This document shows positions 16,495 to 25,000 of a stretch of 61,296 bases of DNA, piece by piece (the stretch's first letter is position 1; each line of letters opens with the position of its first letter). The position numbers were made by a program, and so were the translations under genes. Origin of the DNA: a virus; the IMG/VR virus record IMGVR_UViG_3300046836_000468, positions 1 through 61,296 of that record, one strand, 5' to 3'. The notes under the pieces are model-generated. The model did not search any database and was not told where the DNA came from. It saw only the letters and a program-made list of their open reading frames with translations.

Positions 16495-18774
16495 GTGAGC
16501 ATGCAGCGCACTCGCACGCGCGCGCGCTTCCGGCGCATCCCGGAGCTCGCGCGGCGCACGCCTGGTGGACGCAGCGGCGGCACGGGCGGCGGCGGCGGGT
16601 CGAGCGGCAGCAGCGGCGACGTGGGGATGGTCGGTCTGAGCAACTTCTCGGCGGCCAACTTCATGATGACTGCGGCGGGGGGTGGCGAGGCGGGGGTGGC
16701 GAGTGGGTTTCTTGTGGCTGCGCTGGTTCGTCTGCTAGCGATTCCGGGCTCGCTTCCCCATGTCATTACTGCGCGAACGGGGCCAGGAATCGCTTCTGGC
16801 AACTACCTGCGGTTTGACGGCAACGGGAAGTTTACCTCTCTGTTTGCGATCGATGGCGTCACCAAAGGGCCGTCCGGCCCGCAACTCCTCACGAGCGACA
16901 TTGGCCGCATTCATTTGGTTCTGGCGTACCTCGACGCCGCGAGCGCTGGTCTGTGGGTTGATCGCGTAAAAGCCACGCCTATCCCCGTCAATCCGGCAAC
17001 GTATTTGCCCGCGTCTGCTGGAAGCAAACAGACTGTTGGAACGTGGGAGCATGACCTGTCCCAATGCGCTACGGCAGTCTCGATCCTCGACGTCGCGGCC
17101 TATCGTGGCTTGCCGAGCGATGCGCAGGTGCTGGCGTTCTTCGATGCTGCGCGCTCGCTAGGCGGCCTGCCCGACTCGCTAGGCAGCGCAGGGGCGCACC
17201 GCTGGTCTGCACGCGACGAGCTACGCGGCACCGTCGTCGTCGACGGGCAGACTGCACCGGCGCAGCTGACCGACACGGTCACGCGCGCGCCTGTCGATGC
17301 GCTTGTGCGGCAGGGGTCACCTGTGGTGCGGGTGATTGACCAGTCTGCAGACGGGCGGCGGTTGTTGGGGGCGATGGGGTTTAGCGCCAGCAACTATCTG
17401 CAAGCGCCACCAGGCAAGGGCATCATCGGTGCGCCCAACGCGCTGACAGTGCAGGCGCTTGTCATTCCGCCAGCGACGGGCGGCAGTGGCTACGCCGTCG
17501 CCACGCTGACGACGGGCCTTACTGGTTACCAGCTACAGGTCACGCCTACGTCCATCACGTTCTCGATTGCCGATGCCGCAGGCGCTGCAAGTACGATTGT
17601 CTACACGGTCGACAACCAGCGGTCATTCTTGGCAACGGGGACGTGGGACGGCACGAACATCCGGATCTACAAGGACGACGTGTTGGGCGGTACGCAAGCG
17701 GTTGCCGGGTTTACGCCCGGCACCACAGCAATGCGTATCGGAGACAGGCCGCACCCTACGGGTTCGCCGTTTGCTGGCGGCGTGTGTGGCGCGCAGGGCG
17801 GCGACTTCGTCGCCTCACTCGCGGACATTCAAGCGAGCTATTCAGCGTGGGTCAAGACGGGCAAGCCCGGTGCACTACCGGGGGCACAGCACTACTACGA
17901 CTTGACCACCGACATCCTCGCCAGCGGCGTCGACGCAGTGCCGGCTGTCGTGCAGGACCGCGTGGGCACGGACCACCTGACGCGCGTCGGCGGCGTGTCG
18001 TGGGCAGGCGGCCTCACCCTCGCCCAGCGCACCGAGCGGCTGTGGAGCTACGAGACGAGTCCGATCTGGTACGCCGTCAACGCGTTCACCGACGCGGACA
18101 GCTACACCTCCACGGACGGCGTCACAGGCAACGCGGCGGGCTGCTGGTTTGGCGTGCCGTTCGTGGTCGAGTCGCAGGTTGTCGCCTCGCAGACGCGCAC
18201 GCTCATCGGCAAGGGCGCTGCCGGCCGGGGCTGGTCGCTGAGCTCGGCCGGCACCAACAGCTCCCTCGGCAGCGTGCTCTTCAGTGGCGTCGGCGCGCCC
18301 ACTAACGGACCCGTCATCGTCGTGGCTGCAGCAGACGTCGGCAAGCTGATGCTGCTCATCGTGAGCTGGGACGGCGCCGGCAAGATTCACGCGTACGTCA
18401 AGCGCACGGAGTCGGGCACCGGCGCCACGATGACAGGCTTCACGCCGGCCGCTCCGGGCGACCCGTTCACGCTGGGGCGCCATCCGTTCAACGCTGCGCA
18501 GAACGCGTCCGGCATTCGCATTCTCGGATGCATGGGCGGCACGGGCGTGCCGAGCCTTGCTGAGGTGCAAGCCGCGCACGATGCGTTTTTGGCGATCGAG
18601 GACCTGGTCGAGATACCCGGCAAGACCGACTACCTCATCTCGATCAAGCAAGACGCCATCGCTGCAGGCGGCGCGCTGCCGACCACGCTCGTCAATCGCA
18701 AGGGAGCAGGCGGCCTGAGTAAGGTCGGCGCCCCGCAGCTCGCACCCATCTACGCACGCGCCGCCGCGTGGTGA
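16495..18774 (+). CDS. LamG-like repeat tail fibre / receptor-binding candidate
   Basis: The 759-aa protein has a basic N-terminus, a Gly/Ser linker at ~25-42, then about three laminin G/concanavalin-like units (near 45-225, 245-450 and 490-690), each with an LTVQALV- or LVLAYLDAAS-type strand and a closing helix such as SLADIQASYSAWV or SLAEVQAAHDAFL. Such folds bind sugars or proteins. GC drops clearly in 16.7-17.1 kb, as is common in receptor-binding genes. Start is GTG; an ATG two codons later would also serve. Confidence 0.68.
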   Translation: MSMQRTRTRARFRRIPELARRTPGGRSGGTGGGGGSSGSSGDVGMVGLSNFSAANFMMTAAGGGEAGVASGFLVAALVRLLAIPGSLPHVITARTGPGIASGNYLRFDGNGKFTSLFAIDGVTKGPSGPQLLTSDIGRIHLVLAYLDAASAGLWVDRVKATPIPVNPATYLPASAGSKQTVGTWEHDLSQCATAVSILDVAAYRGLPSDAQVLAFFDAARSLGGLPDSLGSAGAHRWSARDELRGTVVVDGQTAPAQLTDTVTRAPVDALVRQGSPVVRVIDQSADGRRLLGAMGFSASNYLQAPPGKGIIGAPNALTVQALVIPPATGGSGYAVATLTTGLTGYQLQVTPTSITFSIADAAGAASTIVYTVDNQRSFLATGTWDGTNIRIYKDDVLGGTQAVAGFTPGTTAMRIGDRPHPTGSPFAGGVCGAQGGDFVASLADIQASYSAWVKTGKPGALPGAQHYYDLTTDILASGVDAVPAVVQDRVGTDHLTRVGGVSWAGGLTLAQRTERLWSYETSPIWYAVNAFTDADSYTSTDGVTGNAAGCWFGVPFVVESQVVASQTRTLIGKGAAGRGWSLSSAGTNSSLGSVLFSGVGAPTNGPVIVVAAADVGKLMLLIVSWDGAGKIHAYVKRTESGTGATMTGFTPAAPGDPFTLGRHPFNAAQNASGIRILGCMGGTGVPSLAEVQAAHDAFLAIEDLVEIPGKTDYLISIKQDAIAAGGALPTTLVNRKGAGGLSKVGAPQLAPIYARAAAW

Positions 18775-18787
18775 CCGGAGGCTCGCG

Positions 18788-19285
18788 ATGGAACGGATTG
18801 TCCTGACGCCCGAAGAGCAGACCACCGTCGACGCGTTCAAGGAGCGCTACCCGTACCTCGATCCTGACGGACTCATCTACGAGGGCAGCAACCTGGTCGT
18901 CGACGACAACCTGCGCGTCGACGACCAGTGGGACTGCTGGGTGCTCGGCGGCGAGGGCGGCCTCGTCTGGAGCTACGTGCCGGCCTGGGCGCTGACCCTG
19001 CCCATCGACCTCGTGCCGTACGTGACCGACCGCATCGGGCCTGCCGGCGAGACGATGCCTATCTTCGACCCGCTCGAGGCCACGCCGCACGACAGCGAGT
19101 GCGAGCCGCTCATCACTGCGCTGCTCGCCCAGCGCGCGCCGCGCCGTCCGTTCGCCGAGGCGCTGCGCGACGCTGTGCGGCGCCTGCCCGAGCACGAGCA
19201 AAGGCACTGCCTCAAGGTCCTCGCCAAGCTGCTCGAGCGGCCCAGGCCCCATCGCTACCCACACCCACGAGGCCCGTGCGAATGA
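18788..19285 (+). CDS. hypothetical protein downstream of fibre
   Basis: The 165-aa product starts behind GGAG. It is acidic in the first half (DPDGLIYEGSNLVVDDNLRVDDQWDCWVLGG) and basic at the end (LLERPRPHRYPHPRGPCE). No signal peptide, no membrane segment, no family recognised. It overlaps the GH5 start (ATGA), so the two are probably translated together. A fibre chaperone is possible by position only. Confidence 0.6.
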   Translation: MERIVLTPEEQTTVDAFKERYPYLDPDGLIYEGSNLVVDDNLRVDDQWDCWVLGGEGGLVWSYVPAWALTLPIDLVPYVTDRIGPAGETMPIFDPLEATPHDSECEPLITALLAQRAPRRPFAEALRDAVRRLPEHEQRHCLKVLAKLLERPRPHRYPHPRGPCE

Positions 19286-20595
19286 AACAGCTCCTCACAA
19301 CCTTGCTGGTGCTGCTCGCTGCCACGGTCGCGCGCGCAGAGGCGCAGGAGACCGTGACCCTTACCTGCGTCGTCACGGACGGCAGCGTGCCTGCTGCGCC
19401 GGACGCAGGCGTGCCGCCCGTGGTCGACAGCGGCGTGCCGCCCATCGTCGACGCAGGCCCGCCGCCCATCGGAGGCGCGCGCCCGCCGACCTCTCGCGGC
19501 GAGGGCTTTTACGTGGTCGGCTCGCATCTGTTCGACGCCAACGGGCACGAGCACAGAATGCGCGGAACCAACAAGACCCATCAGGACAACTGGGGGCCGG
19601 GCCTCGGGCACACCGCGAGCAACACGACGCGCTGGCTCGTCTACTTTGCAGACGACCCCGAGCGCACCATCGCGGACATGCAGAGTCCGAACATCGGCGG
19701 CACGACCGAGTTCGGCCGCGCAGTGCAGGTACCGGGCTTCTGGGATGGGACCTGCAAGTCGGACCCCGGCACGTTCGAGACGATGGTCTCGCGCTGGGTG
19801 CGCGACGCGCGCAAGTACCAGGGCTTCGAGCGCTACATGATTCTGAACATCGCCAACGAATGGGGCGACGAGCCTGGCAAGTGGCGCGATGCGTACGTGT
19901 CCGCCATTCCGCGCATCCGCAACGCAGGCTGGCACGGCGCCATCATGGTGGACGCGCCGGGCTGCGGCCAAAACGCGCAGGCCATCGTCGACCATGGGCG
20001 CGCTGTGTTCAACGCGGACCCCGAGCGCAACGTGCTCTTTGACTGGCACATCTACGGCATGGTCTGCGACTCGCAGGGAGGCGTCCCGCCGCAGTGGAAC
20101 GGGCAGCTTGACCTCGTGCCCACGATGGACCGCCTACGCGACACGGGCCTGACGGTCGTCGTCGGGGAGTTCGGACCAGGCCGCGGCATCGGGCCGTCGC
20201 CGACGAACGTCACGCCCGAGCGCATCATTGACGTGAGCGAGAAGCACGGCATCGGCTGGCTCAGCTGGTCGTGGGAGGACAACGACCAGGCCAACGCCAA
20301 GTGCAGCAACACCAGCTTCTGCCACGTGTTCGACACGAGCTCCGCGTCGATCGCGCCGGACAACCTCACCGACTTCGGCAAGGTGATGGTCGCCGAGTGG
20401 ACCGCCTACGCGCAGCCGGCGAGCATCTTTGGGCCGACGCAGCAGGCGTTCAACACGACCCACTACCTGCTCTTGCTGGTCGCGGTGCTGCTCTTTGTCC
20501 TGCTTGTCTGGCAGGTCGTGCAGGCCGTGCAGCGCTATCGCGCGCGACGCAGGCAGCGCGCTGCGACCGACCGCGTCATCGACAGCGACGAGTAG
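19282..20595 (+). CDS. secreted, membrane-anchored GH5 (GH5_8-like) glycoside hydrolase, probable beta-mannanase
   Basis: This 437-aa protein has a signal peptide (residues 1-22, MKQLLTTLLVLLAATVARA), a Pro/Asp-Ala-Gly linker (~37-70), a GH5 barrel (~72-380) and one C-terminal membrane helix (395-413) followed by an Arg-rich tail. Active-site motifs are intact: MRGTN...NW near 93-104, NEW with acid/base Glu193, DWHIYG with His256 and Tyr258, GEFG with nucleophile Glu296, and WLSWSWEDND at 326-335. These fit subfamily 8, mostly endo-1,4-beta-mannanases. A signal plus anchor suggests action at the envelope of the infected cell rather than in the virion. Substrate is inferred. Confidence 0.82.
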   Translation: MKQLLTTLLVLLAATVARAEAQETVTLTCVVTDGSVPAAPDAGVPPVVDSGVPPIVDAGPPPIGGARPPTSRGEGFYVVGSHLFDANGHEHRMRGTNKTHQDNWGPGLGHTASNTTRWLVYFADDPERTIADMQSPNIGGTTEFGRAVQVPGFWDGTCKSDPGTFETMVSRWVRDARKYQGFERYMILNIANEWGDEPGKWRDAYVSAIPRIRNAGWHGAIMVDAPGCGQNAQAIVDHGRAVFNADPERNVLFDWHIYGMVCDSQGGVPPQWNGQLDLVPTMDRLRDTGLTVVVGEFGPGRGIGPSPTNVTPERIIDVSEKHGIGWLSWSWEDNDQANAKCSNTSFCHVFDTSSASIAPDNLTDFGKVMVAEWTAYAQPASIFGPTQQAFNTTHYLLLLVAVLLFVLLVWQVVQAVQRYRARRRQRAATDRVIDSDE

Positions 20596-20597
20596 CA

Positions 20598-20858
20598 GTG
20601 CGCAAGAACCTGCGCGTCTTGTACAGCGACGGCGAGCCGCTTCCTGCGTGGGGCGAAAGCGAGCGCGCTGAGCTGCACGCGTTCGTCGACAATGCCCTGT
20701 GCGCGAGCGACAGCATCGCGGTCGTGGCGCTCGAGCGCGACAAGCGGGGCGTGCGCTTTGCCAAGAGCTACCGGATGCAGCGTGGCGTGCGCACGTCGCT
20801 CTACGAGCTGGTGGGCGCGCTGCAGGGGGCGATTGCAGACTGGTTCGAGGGCGGGTAG
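20598..20858 (+). CDS. small hypothetical protein
   Basis: GTG start 2 bases after the GH5 stop; 86 aa. It is a compact alpha/beta sequence (KNLRVLYSDGEPLPAWGESERAELHAFVDN ... ALQGAIADWFEGG in separate blocks) without membrane segments. Not recognised. Its place in a run of closely spaced genes supports it being real. Confidence 0.5.
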   Translation: MRKNLRVLYSDGEPLPAWGESERAELHAFVDNALCASDSIAVVALERDKRGVRFAKSYRMQRGVRTSLYELVGALQGAIADWFEGG

Positions 20859-20860
20859 CC

Positions 20861-21311
20861 GTGCTGGCCGAGGACTTCGAGACGCGTCGCGCCCTGTACG
20901 CCTCGAGCGGTGTGCTGCTCGACTCCGAGCACGGGCGCGTTCGGGTGGTCGAGCCGCTCGACCGACCTGTCGTCGCGCTCGGCGCCGTGAGCGCGTGCGC
21001 CGTCCGCATCGACCTGCTGCTGTGCCTGCGCGCCGTGCGGGGACGAGCTCGGACCTGCGCCGTGCGCCTGGTGCGTGAAGTCGCGCGGGTGGCGCTACTG
21101 CCGCGAGCACGAGTTCGTCGAGGCGCTCGAGCGTGCTGCGCGCTGTGTGACCGACCAGGGCCGCGCGTGGGACTGGGCGTATGCACTCGGGTACCTCCAC
21201 TCCGATGCGCGCTACGCGTCAGGTCACTGGGCAGGCGAGCCGGCAGCCTACGTGCGGGGCTGCAGCGACGACGCAGGCGACTACGCGCGCGCTGTCTGGG
21301 AGGCGCTCTGA
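20861..21311 (+). pseudogene. hypothetical Cys-rich protein, reading frame apparently shifted
   Basis: From the GTG at 20861 one frame is protein-like up to about 21015 (LAEDFETRRALYASSGVLLDSEHG), then turns into Arg-rich shadow. The +1 frame becomes protein-like at the same place: CCCACAPCGDELGPAPCAWC and RGWRYCREHEFVEALERAA, ending at 21311. That second part has no ATG and only an internal GTG at 21075. A single indel in the sequence or in the phage would join them into a ~150-aa protein with a CxxC zinc-ribbon-like core. Alternatively only the 78-aa C-terminal piece is made. Confidence 0.45.
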
Positions 21312-21313
21312 GC

Positions 21314-21631
21314 ATGGGCTTCCGCGACCTCAAAGCCATCGGCGAGATGTTTCGCGAGCTCAGCCAGGGCGCGCTCGAGCAGGCGCACTACGACGCGTAC
21401 CAGCGCAAGCTCGCTTATAAGCGCGAGTGGTATCGCTTCAATCGACAGCGCGTCTGCGCTCACCAGCACGCGTACTACCGCGCCAACAAGCCGCGCATCA
21501 ACGCCTACGACCAGGCGCGCAAGAACACCGACGCTGCGCGCGCGCGACGTCGGCAGCGCTACCGCGCCGACCGCGAGCGCATCCTCGCGAGCCAGCGTGC
21601 GCGCTACCAGAAACAAAGGACCCGACCATGA
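21314..21631 (+). CDS. small basic protein with Tyr/Arg repeats
   Basis: This 105-aa product has three imperfect copies of a Y..N+..I.A....+K/R-rich helix (YYRANKPRINAYDQARKN, RYRADRERILASQRARYQ), a pattern seen beside HNH/NUMOD nucleases and in basic nucleic-acid-binding tails. No nuclease residues follow. It directly precedes and overlaps the ParB-like gene, so it may bind DNA for that cassette. Function unproven. Confidence 0.55.
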   Translation: MGFRDLKAIGEMFRELSQGALEQAHYDAYQRKLAYKREWYRFNRQRVCAHQHAYYRANKPRINAYDQARKNTDAARARRRQRYRADRERILASQRARYQKQRTRP

Positions 21632-22230
21632 GCAAGACGACCGCAGCACGCAAGCAAGAGGCAGAGCCCGCAGGCCCGCTCCAGGTGACGTACAGACCGC
21701 TCGCTGAGCTGATACCATTCGCGAGAAATTCGCGGACCCATAGCGACGCGCAAATCGCCCAAATCGCGGCGTCGATCAGGGAGTTCTCGTTCACCAACCC
21801 AGTGCTGACCGACGAGCTTGGCGGCATCATCGCAGGGCACGGGCGCGTGCTGGCGGCGCGGCAGCTCGGGCTCGCCGAGGTGCCGTGCATCGAGCTGCGC
21901 GGACTGAGCGAGGTGCAGAAGCGCGCCTACGTCATCGCGGACAACAAGCTCGCGCTCAACGCGGGCTGGGACACGGAGCTGCTCGCGGTCGAGCTGCAAG
22001 GGCTGGCGGACGAGGGGTACGACGCGCTGCTGACGGGCTTTGACCAGGGCGAGCTCGACGAGCTGCTCAAGGGCAGCGAGGGCGCCGACAAGGACATGCT
22101 CGGCGACAACGGCTTCGAGCACGAGTCGCAGTACGCCGTCATCGTCACGGCGGCCGACGAGCAGGAGCAGCAGCAGATCTACGAGCGGCTGGTCGAGCTC
22201 GGGTACACCTGCAAGGTGGTGAACGTGTGA
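21628..22230 (+). CDS. ParB/sulfiredoxin-fold domain protein
   Basis: The 200-aa protein has the ParB/Srx N-terminal domain at ~18-110: YRPLAELIPFARNSRTHSD, NPVLTDELGGIIAGHGRVLAARQLG, VPCIELRGLSEVQKRAYVIADNKLALNAGW. In phages this version is usually fused to a DNA methyltransferase. Here the C-terminus is a short acidic region with no methylase motif, and the next gene encodes an ABC-GNAT protein instead. It is a CTPase-fold or DNA-modifying accessory rather than a partition protein, which is a separate module at 29.9 kb. Overlaps both neighbours. Confidence 0.8.
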   Translation: MSKTTAARKQEAEPAGPLQVTYRPLAELIPFARNSRTHSDAQIAQIAASIREFSFTNPVLTDELGGIIAGHGRVLAARQLGLAEVPCIELRGLSEVQKRAYVIADNKLALNAGWDTELLAVELQGLADEGYDALLTGFDQGELDELLKGSEGADKDMLGDNGFEHESQYAVIVTAADEQEQQQIYERLVELGYTCKVVNV

Positions 22231-23333
22231 GGGTCGTCGTCGAGAATCGCTGCAGCGACTATGCGAGCTACCGCGCGGCGCGCGTGAAGTCGCTCTTCAA
22301 CGCAGAGTCCGGCTGCAACTTCGACCTCACCGCCGAGCTGCCCATCGAGGCGCTCGACTGGAAGCTCGGGCTGGTGGTCGGCCCAAGCGGCAGCGGCAAG
22401 ACCTCGCTCGGCCGGCGCATCTTCGGCGAGGGCGCGCTCTACGAGGCCAAGGGCTGGCCGAGCGACAGGCCCATCGTCGACGCGATTGCGCCGAGCGCCG
22501 CGTTCGACGACGTCACCAACGCGCTCGCCGCCGTGGGCCTTGGCTCGGTGCCGACGTGGCTCAGGCCCTACCCGGTGCTGAGCAACGGCGAGAAGTTTCG
22601 CGCCGACCTCGCGCGCATCGTCTGCGAGCAGCCCGCGCAGGTGGTGGTCGACGAGTTCACGAGCGTGGTCGATCGGCAGATTGCGAAGTTCGGCGCGCTC
22701 GCGTTCGCCAAGTCTTGGCGACGTACGCCGGGGCAGTGCGTGCTGCTGTCCTGTCACTACGACATCGTCGACTGGGTCGAGCCGGATTGGATCTTCGATA
22801 CCGCGACGGGACAGTTCGCAGGGAGGTCGGTTCGGCGACGCCCCACGTTCGAGCTCGTTATCCGGCAGACGGACCGCAGTTACTGGAAGCACTTTGAGCC
22901 GCATTACTATCTGAAGCTGCCCTCGATGATCGCAGGCACCTACTACGTCGGCACGGTGGACGACGAGCTCGTGGCGCACGTCTGCTTCGACACGTGCGCC
23001 GGAATGAGGGAGGCGCGCGCGTCGCGCCTGGTGGTGATGCCCGAGTGGCAGGGCGTCGGCATCGGCACGCGCTTCCTCAACGCGGTCTGCCGGATGTGGC
23101 GGGAGGGGCGGAACCGATACCACAGGCCGATGACCACGCGCTTTCACACGACCCATCCCGGCCTCTGCGCCGGGCTGCGCCGTGACAGAAACTGGACGCA
23201 GATCTCGGCCGCGCTGACGGGCTGCAACAAGGCGCGCTCCGCGAGCACGATGAAGCGAGGAGCCGTTCCCGTCGGCTACGGCGGGCACTATCGCGCCATC
23301 CAAGGCTTTCGCTACGTCGGAGAGGGCGCGTGA
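22227..23333 (+). CDS. ABC-type ATPase fused to GNAT acyltransferase
   Basis: The 368-aa protein combines an ABC ATPase (~1-205: Walker A GPSGSGKTS at 52-60, signature LSNGEK at 118-123, Walker B VVVDEFTS ending 146, H-loop His177) with a GNAT domain (~208-340: acyl-CoA loop VVMPEWQGVGIGTRF at 269-283). There are no membrane helices, so it is not a transporter; the ATPase half would act like an SMC/MutS-type switch. Mu Mom, which hypermodifies adenine, also has a GNAT-like fold. Joined with ParB-like and formyltransferase-like genes, a nucleic-acid modification role is the leading hypothesis. Confidence 0.78.
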   Translation: MRVVVENRCSDYASYRAARVKSLFNAESGCNFDLTAELPIEALDWKLGLVVGPSGSGKTSLGRRIFGEGALYEAKGWPSDRPIVDAIAPSAAFDDVTNALAAVGLGSVPTWLRPYPVLSNGEKFRADLARIVCEQPAQVVVDEFTSVVDRQIAKFGALAFAKSWRRTPGQCVLLSCHYDIVDWVEPDWIFDTATGQFAGRSVRRRPTFELVIRQTDRSYWKHFEPHYYLKLPSMIAGTYYVGTVDDELVAHVCFDTCAGMREARASRLVVMPEWQGVGIGTRFLNAVCRMWREGRNRYHRPMTTRFHTTHPGLCAGLRRDRNWTQISAALTGCNKARSASTMKRGAVPVGYGGHYRAIQGFRYVGEGA

Positions 23334-24136
23334 GAATCTACCTGTGCGGACAGCGCTCGTTCGGCCGCGCCGTGCTCGCGATACTGCTCGAGCGCGGCCA
23401 CCAGCTCGCGGGCGTGTCGGCGCCGCCCGCGCACGGCGACAGAGAGGACGCGCTCTGGGGGCTTGCCACGGACGAGCGCCTGCCGCGCCTGCCTGCCGGC
23501 GCGCTCAACGCCTCGACGATGCCGCCCGACGTCGACCTGATCGTCTGCGCGCACAGCCACGACTTCGTCGGTCGCGGGACGCGGCTGCGCGCGCGGCACG
23601 GCGCGCTCGGGTACCACCCTTCCCTGCTGCCGCTGCATCGCGGGCGCGACGCGGTGCGCTGGGCAGTCAAGATGGGAGACCGCGTCACGGGCGGCAGCGT
23701 GTACTGGCTGAGCGACACGGTCGACGGCGGGCCCATCGCGGCCCAGGAGTTCGTGTTCGTGCGGCCGGGCGAGACCGCCCCCGAGCTCTGGCGCCGGGCG
23801 CTTCACCCGCTCGGCGTCGCGCTGCTCGCCCGCGTGGTCGACGACGTCAGCGCCGGGCGCGCGGCGCGCGTGCCGCAGGACGAGGCGCTGGCCACCTGGG
23901 AGCCGTCGATGGGCCGGCCGCCGCTGCGCCGGCCGGACCTGACCCTGCTCCGCGCCGACAACCAGGCGCCCGATGAAGGCCCCGCGCTCGCGCCAGGAGC
24001 CGCCGCGCCGGCCGTGCGGTACGGGGAGCTGCCCCTCGTCGGATCGCCCGAGTGGGTCGCTGCTAGCGCCCGACGCGCCGGAAGCTCACGACCCACACCA
24101 GGGGATTGCTCGACCACGGCGCACGGGCCGCGTTGA
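23330..24136 (+). CDS. formyltransferase-fold protein
   Basis: Residues ~1-205 of 268 match the formyl-THF transferase N-domain (PurN/Fmt): MRIYLCGQRSFGRAVLAILL, VDLIVCAHSHDFV, HPSLLPLHRGRDAVRWA, GGSVYWLSDTVDGGPIAAQEF. Catalytic His96 and the Asp of VDGGPI (132) are present, but the usual Asn two residues before the His is Gly94. The ~60-residue C-terminus is low-complexity and overlaps the convergent ASCH-like gene by 74 bases. It probably transfers a one-carbon or related group in the same pathway as the ABC-GNAT protein; substrate unknown. Confidence 0.75.
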   Translation: MRIYLCGQRSFGRAVLAILLERGHQLAGVSAPPAHGDREDALWGLATDERLPRLPAGALNASTMPPDVDLIVCAHSHDFVGRGTRLRARHGALGYHPSLLPLHRGRDAVRWAVKMGDRVTGGSVYWLSDTVDGGPIAAQEFVFVRPGETAPELWRRALHPLGVALLARVVDDVSAGRAARVPQDEALATWEPSMGRPPLRRPDLTLLRADNQAPDEGPALAPGAAAPAVRYGELPLVGSPEWVAASARRAGSSRPTPGDCSTTAHGPR

Positions 24137-24557
24137 GCGTGTCCCAGAGCGTCGCGTACGCCTCGGCGCGCGCCCCCCACGGCGGCTCGCCGATGCCCTC
24201 CGCAGTCGCGTCCGGCTCGGTCAGTGCCTGCAGGGGCTCGACGCGCACCGCCGTCACCTCGAGCGACAGGCGCGACGCCCAGCGCGGCATGTGGATCGAC
24301 GGGCGCCAAGGCGAGTCGGGCTGCTCGCCGTCGCCCCGGAAGCTCGGCCACGCGGGATGGTCCGCGCGGAACGCGACGCCCGAGAGGTCGTCGCCGGCCC
24401 ACGACTCGCGGACCCACAGTCCGTCGCCCGGCTCGCCGAAGGGGCACGGGCGGCGGTCGTAGCCGGCGCGCACCGGCCGGCGCGTCTGCGTCTTGTCGCC
24501 GTCGAGCAGAGCGCGGATCAACGCCGGGCCGGCGAACAGGATGGGGCGCTCTTTCAC
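24063..24557 (-). CDS. ASCH-like phage protein (KTQTRR family)
   Basis: Starting at GTG, the 164-aa product opens KERPILFAGPALIRALLDGDKTQTRRPV, a signature of a widespread phage family related to ASCH/PUA-like beta barrels, and contains LWVRESW and PSIHMPRWASRLSLEVT. ASCH and related folds bind RNA or modified bases. The longer upstream open frame is rejected because it runs through the next gene. Its convergent overlap with the formyltransferase gene puts it next to the modification cassette. Confidence 0.7.
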   Translation of the reverse strand: MKERPILFAGPALIRALLDGDKTQTRRPVRAGYDRRPCPFGEPGDGLWVRESWAGDDLSGVAFRADHPAWPSFRGDGEQPDSPWRPSIHMPRWASRLSLEVTAVRVEPLQALTEPDATAEGIGEPPWGARAEAYATLWDTLNAARAPWSSNPLVWVVSFRRVGR

Positions 24558-24610
24558 GCGCGGACGAGTAGCCGCCTGCGCGTTGAAAAGCCAGGCGCGG
24601 GCGGGGCCCG

Positions 24611-25000
24611 TCAGTCGACGATGTCGTCGGGGCCGAGGCGCTTGTCGCGTATCTCGGTGCGCGTGAGCGTGTCGAAGTCCAGCTCGATGATGGCGGGCGG
24701 ATGCGCCGGGTGCGCGTCGAGCAGCGCCTGCAGGTGCGCGCGGAACGTCGCCGCGTCCGCGCAGAGCACGTGCACGCAGTCGCCCTCGGCGTACGTGAAG
24801 ACCTCGCGCAGCTCCTTGTGCACCCATATCCCGAAGTACCAGGCATCTTGATCCGTGTCCCACTGGCGCCAGCCGAGCGGCAGCAAGGCGTGGTCCCAGG
24901 GGTAGCGCCCGTCGTCCGAGTGCGCGCTCCATTCGACGATGCGCGCGCCGCTCAGGCCCGTGCGCTCGCGCGCGTCGGCCGGGTGTTTGATCGCGCTCAC
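24611..25000 (-). CDS. hypothetical protein
   Basis: The GTG start overlaps the stop of the upstream RHH gene (GTGA). The 129-aa product has tryptophan-rich GRYPWDHALLPLGWRQWDTDQDAWYFGIWVHK in two short blocks and an acidic C-terminus LDFDTLTRTEIRDKRLGPDDIVD. No family recognised and no membrane segment. It is the last gene of a three-gene coupled operon headed by a 29-codon ORF. Confidence 0.58.
   Translation of the reverse strand: MSAIKHPADARERTGLSGARIVEWSAHSDDGRYPWDHALLPLGWRQWDTDQDAWYFGIWVHKELREVFTYAEGDCVHVLCADAATFRAHLQALLDAHPAHPPAIIELDFDTLTRTEIRDKRLGPDDIVD

Noticed and set aside
19282-20595. GH5 as endolysin or virion depolymerase
   Set aside because: A signal peptide plus a C-terminal membrane helix is wrong for both, and its motifs are GH5, not muramidase.
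21628-22230. ParB-like protein as chromosome/plasmid partition ParB
   Set aside because: It is coupled to an ABC-GNAT gene, far from parA, lacks the central HTH region of ParB, and an RHH partner already follows parA.
22227-23333. ABC transporter ATPase
   Set aside because: No permease gene or membrane helices nearby, and the ATPase is fused to a GNAT domain.
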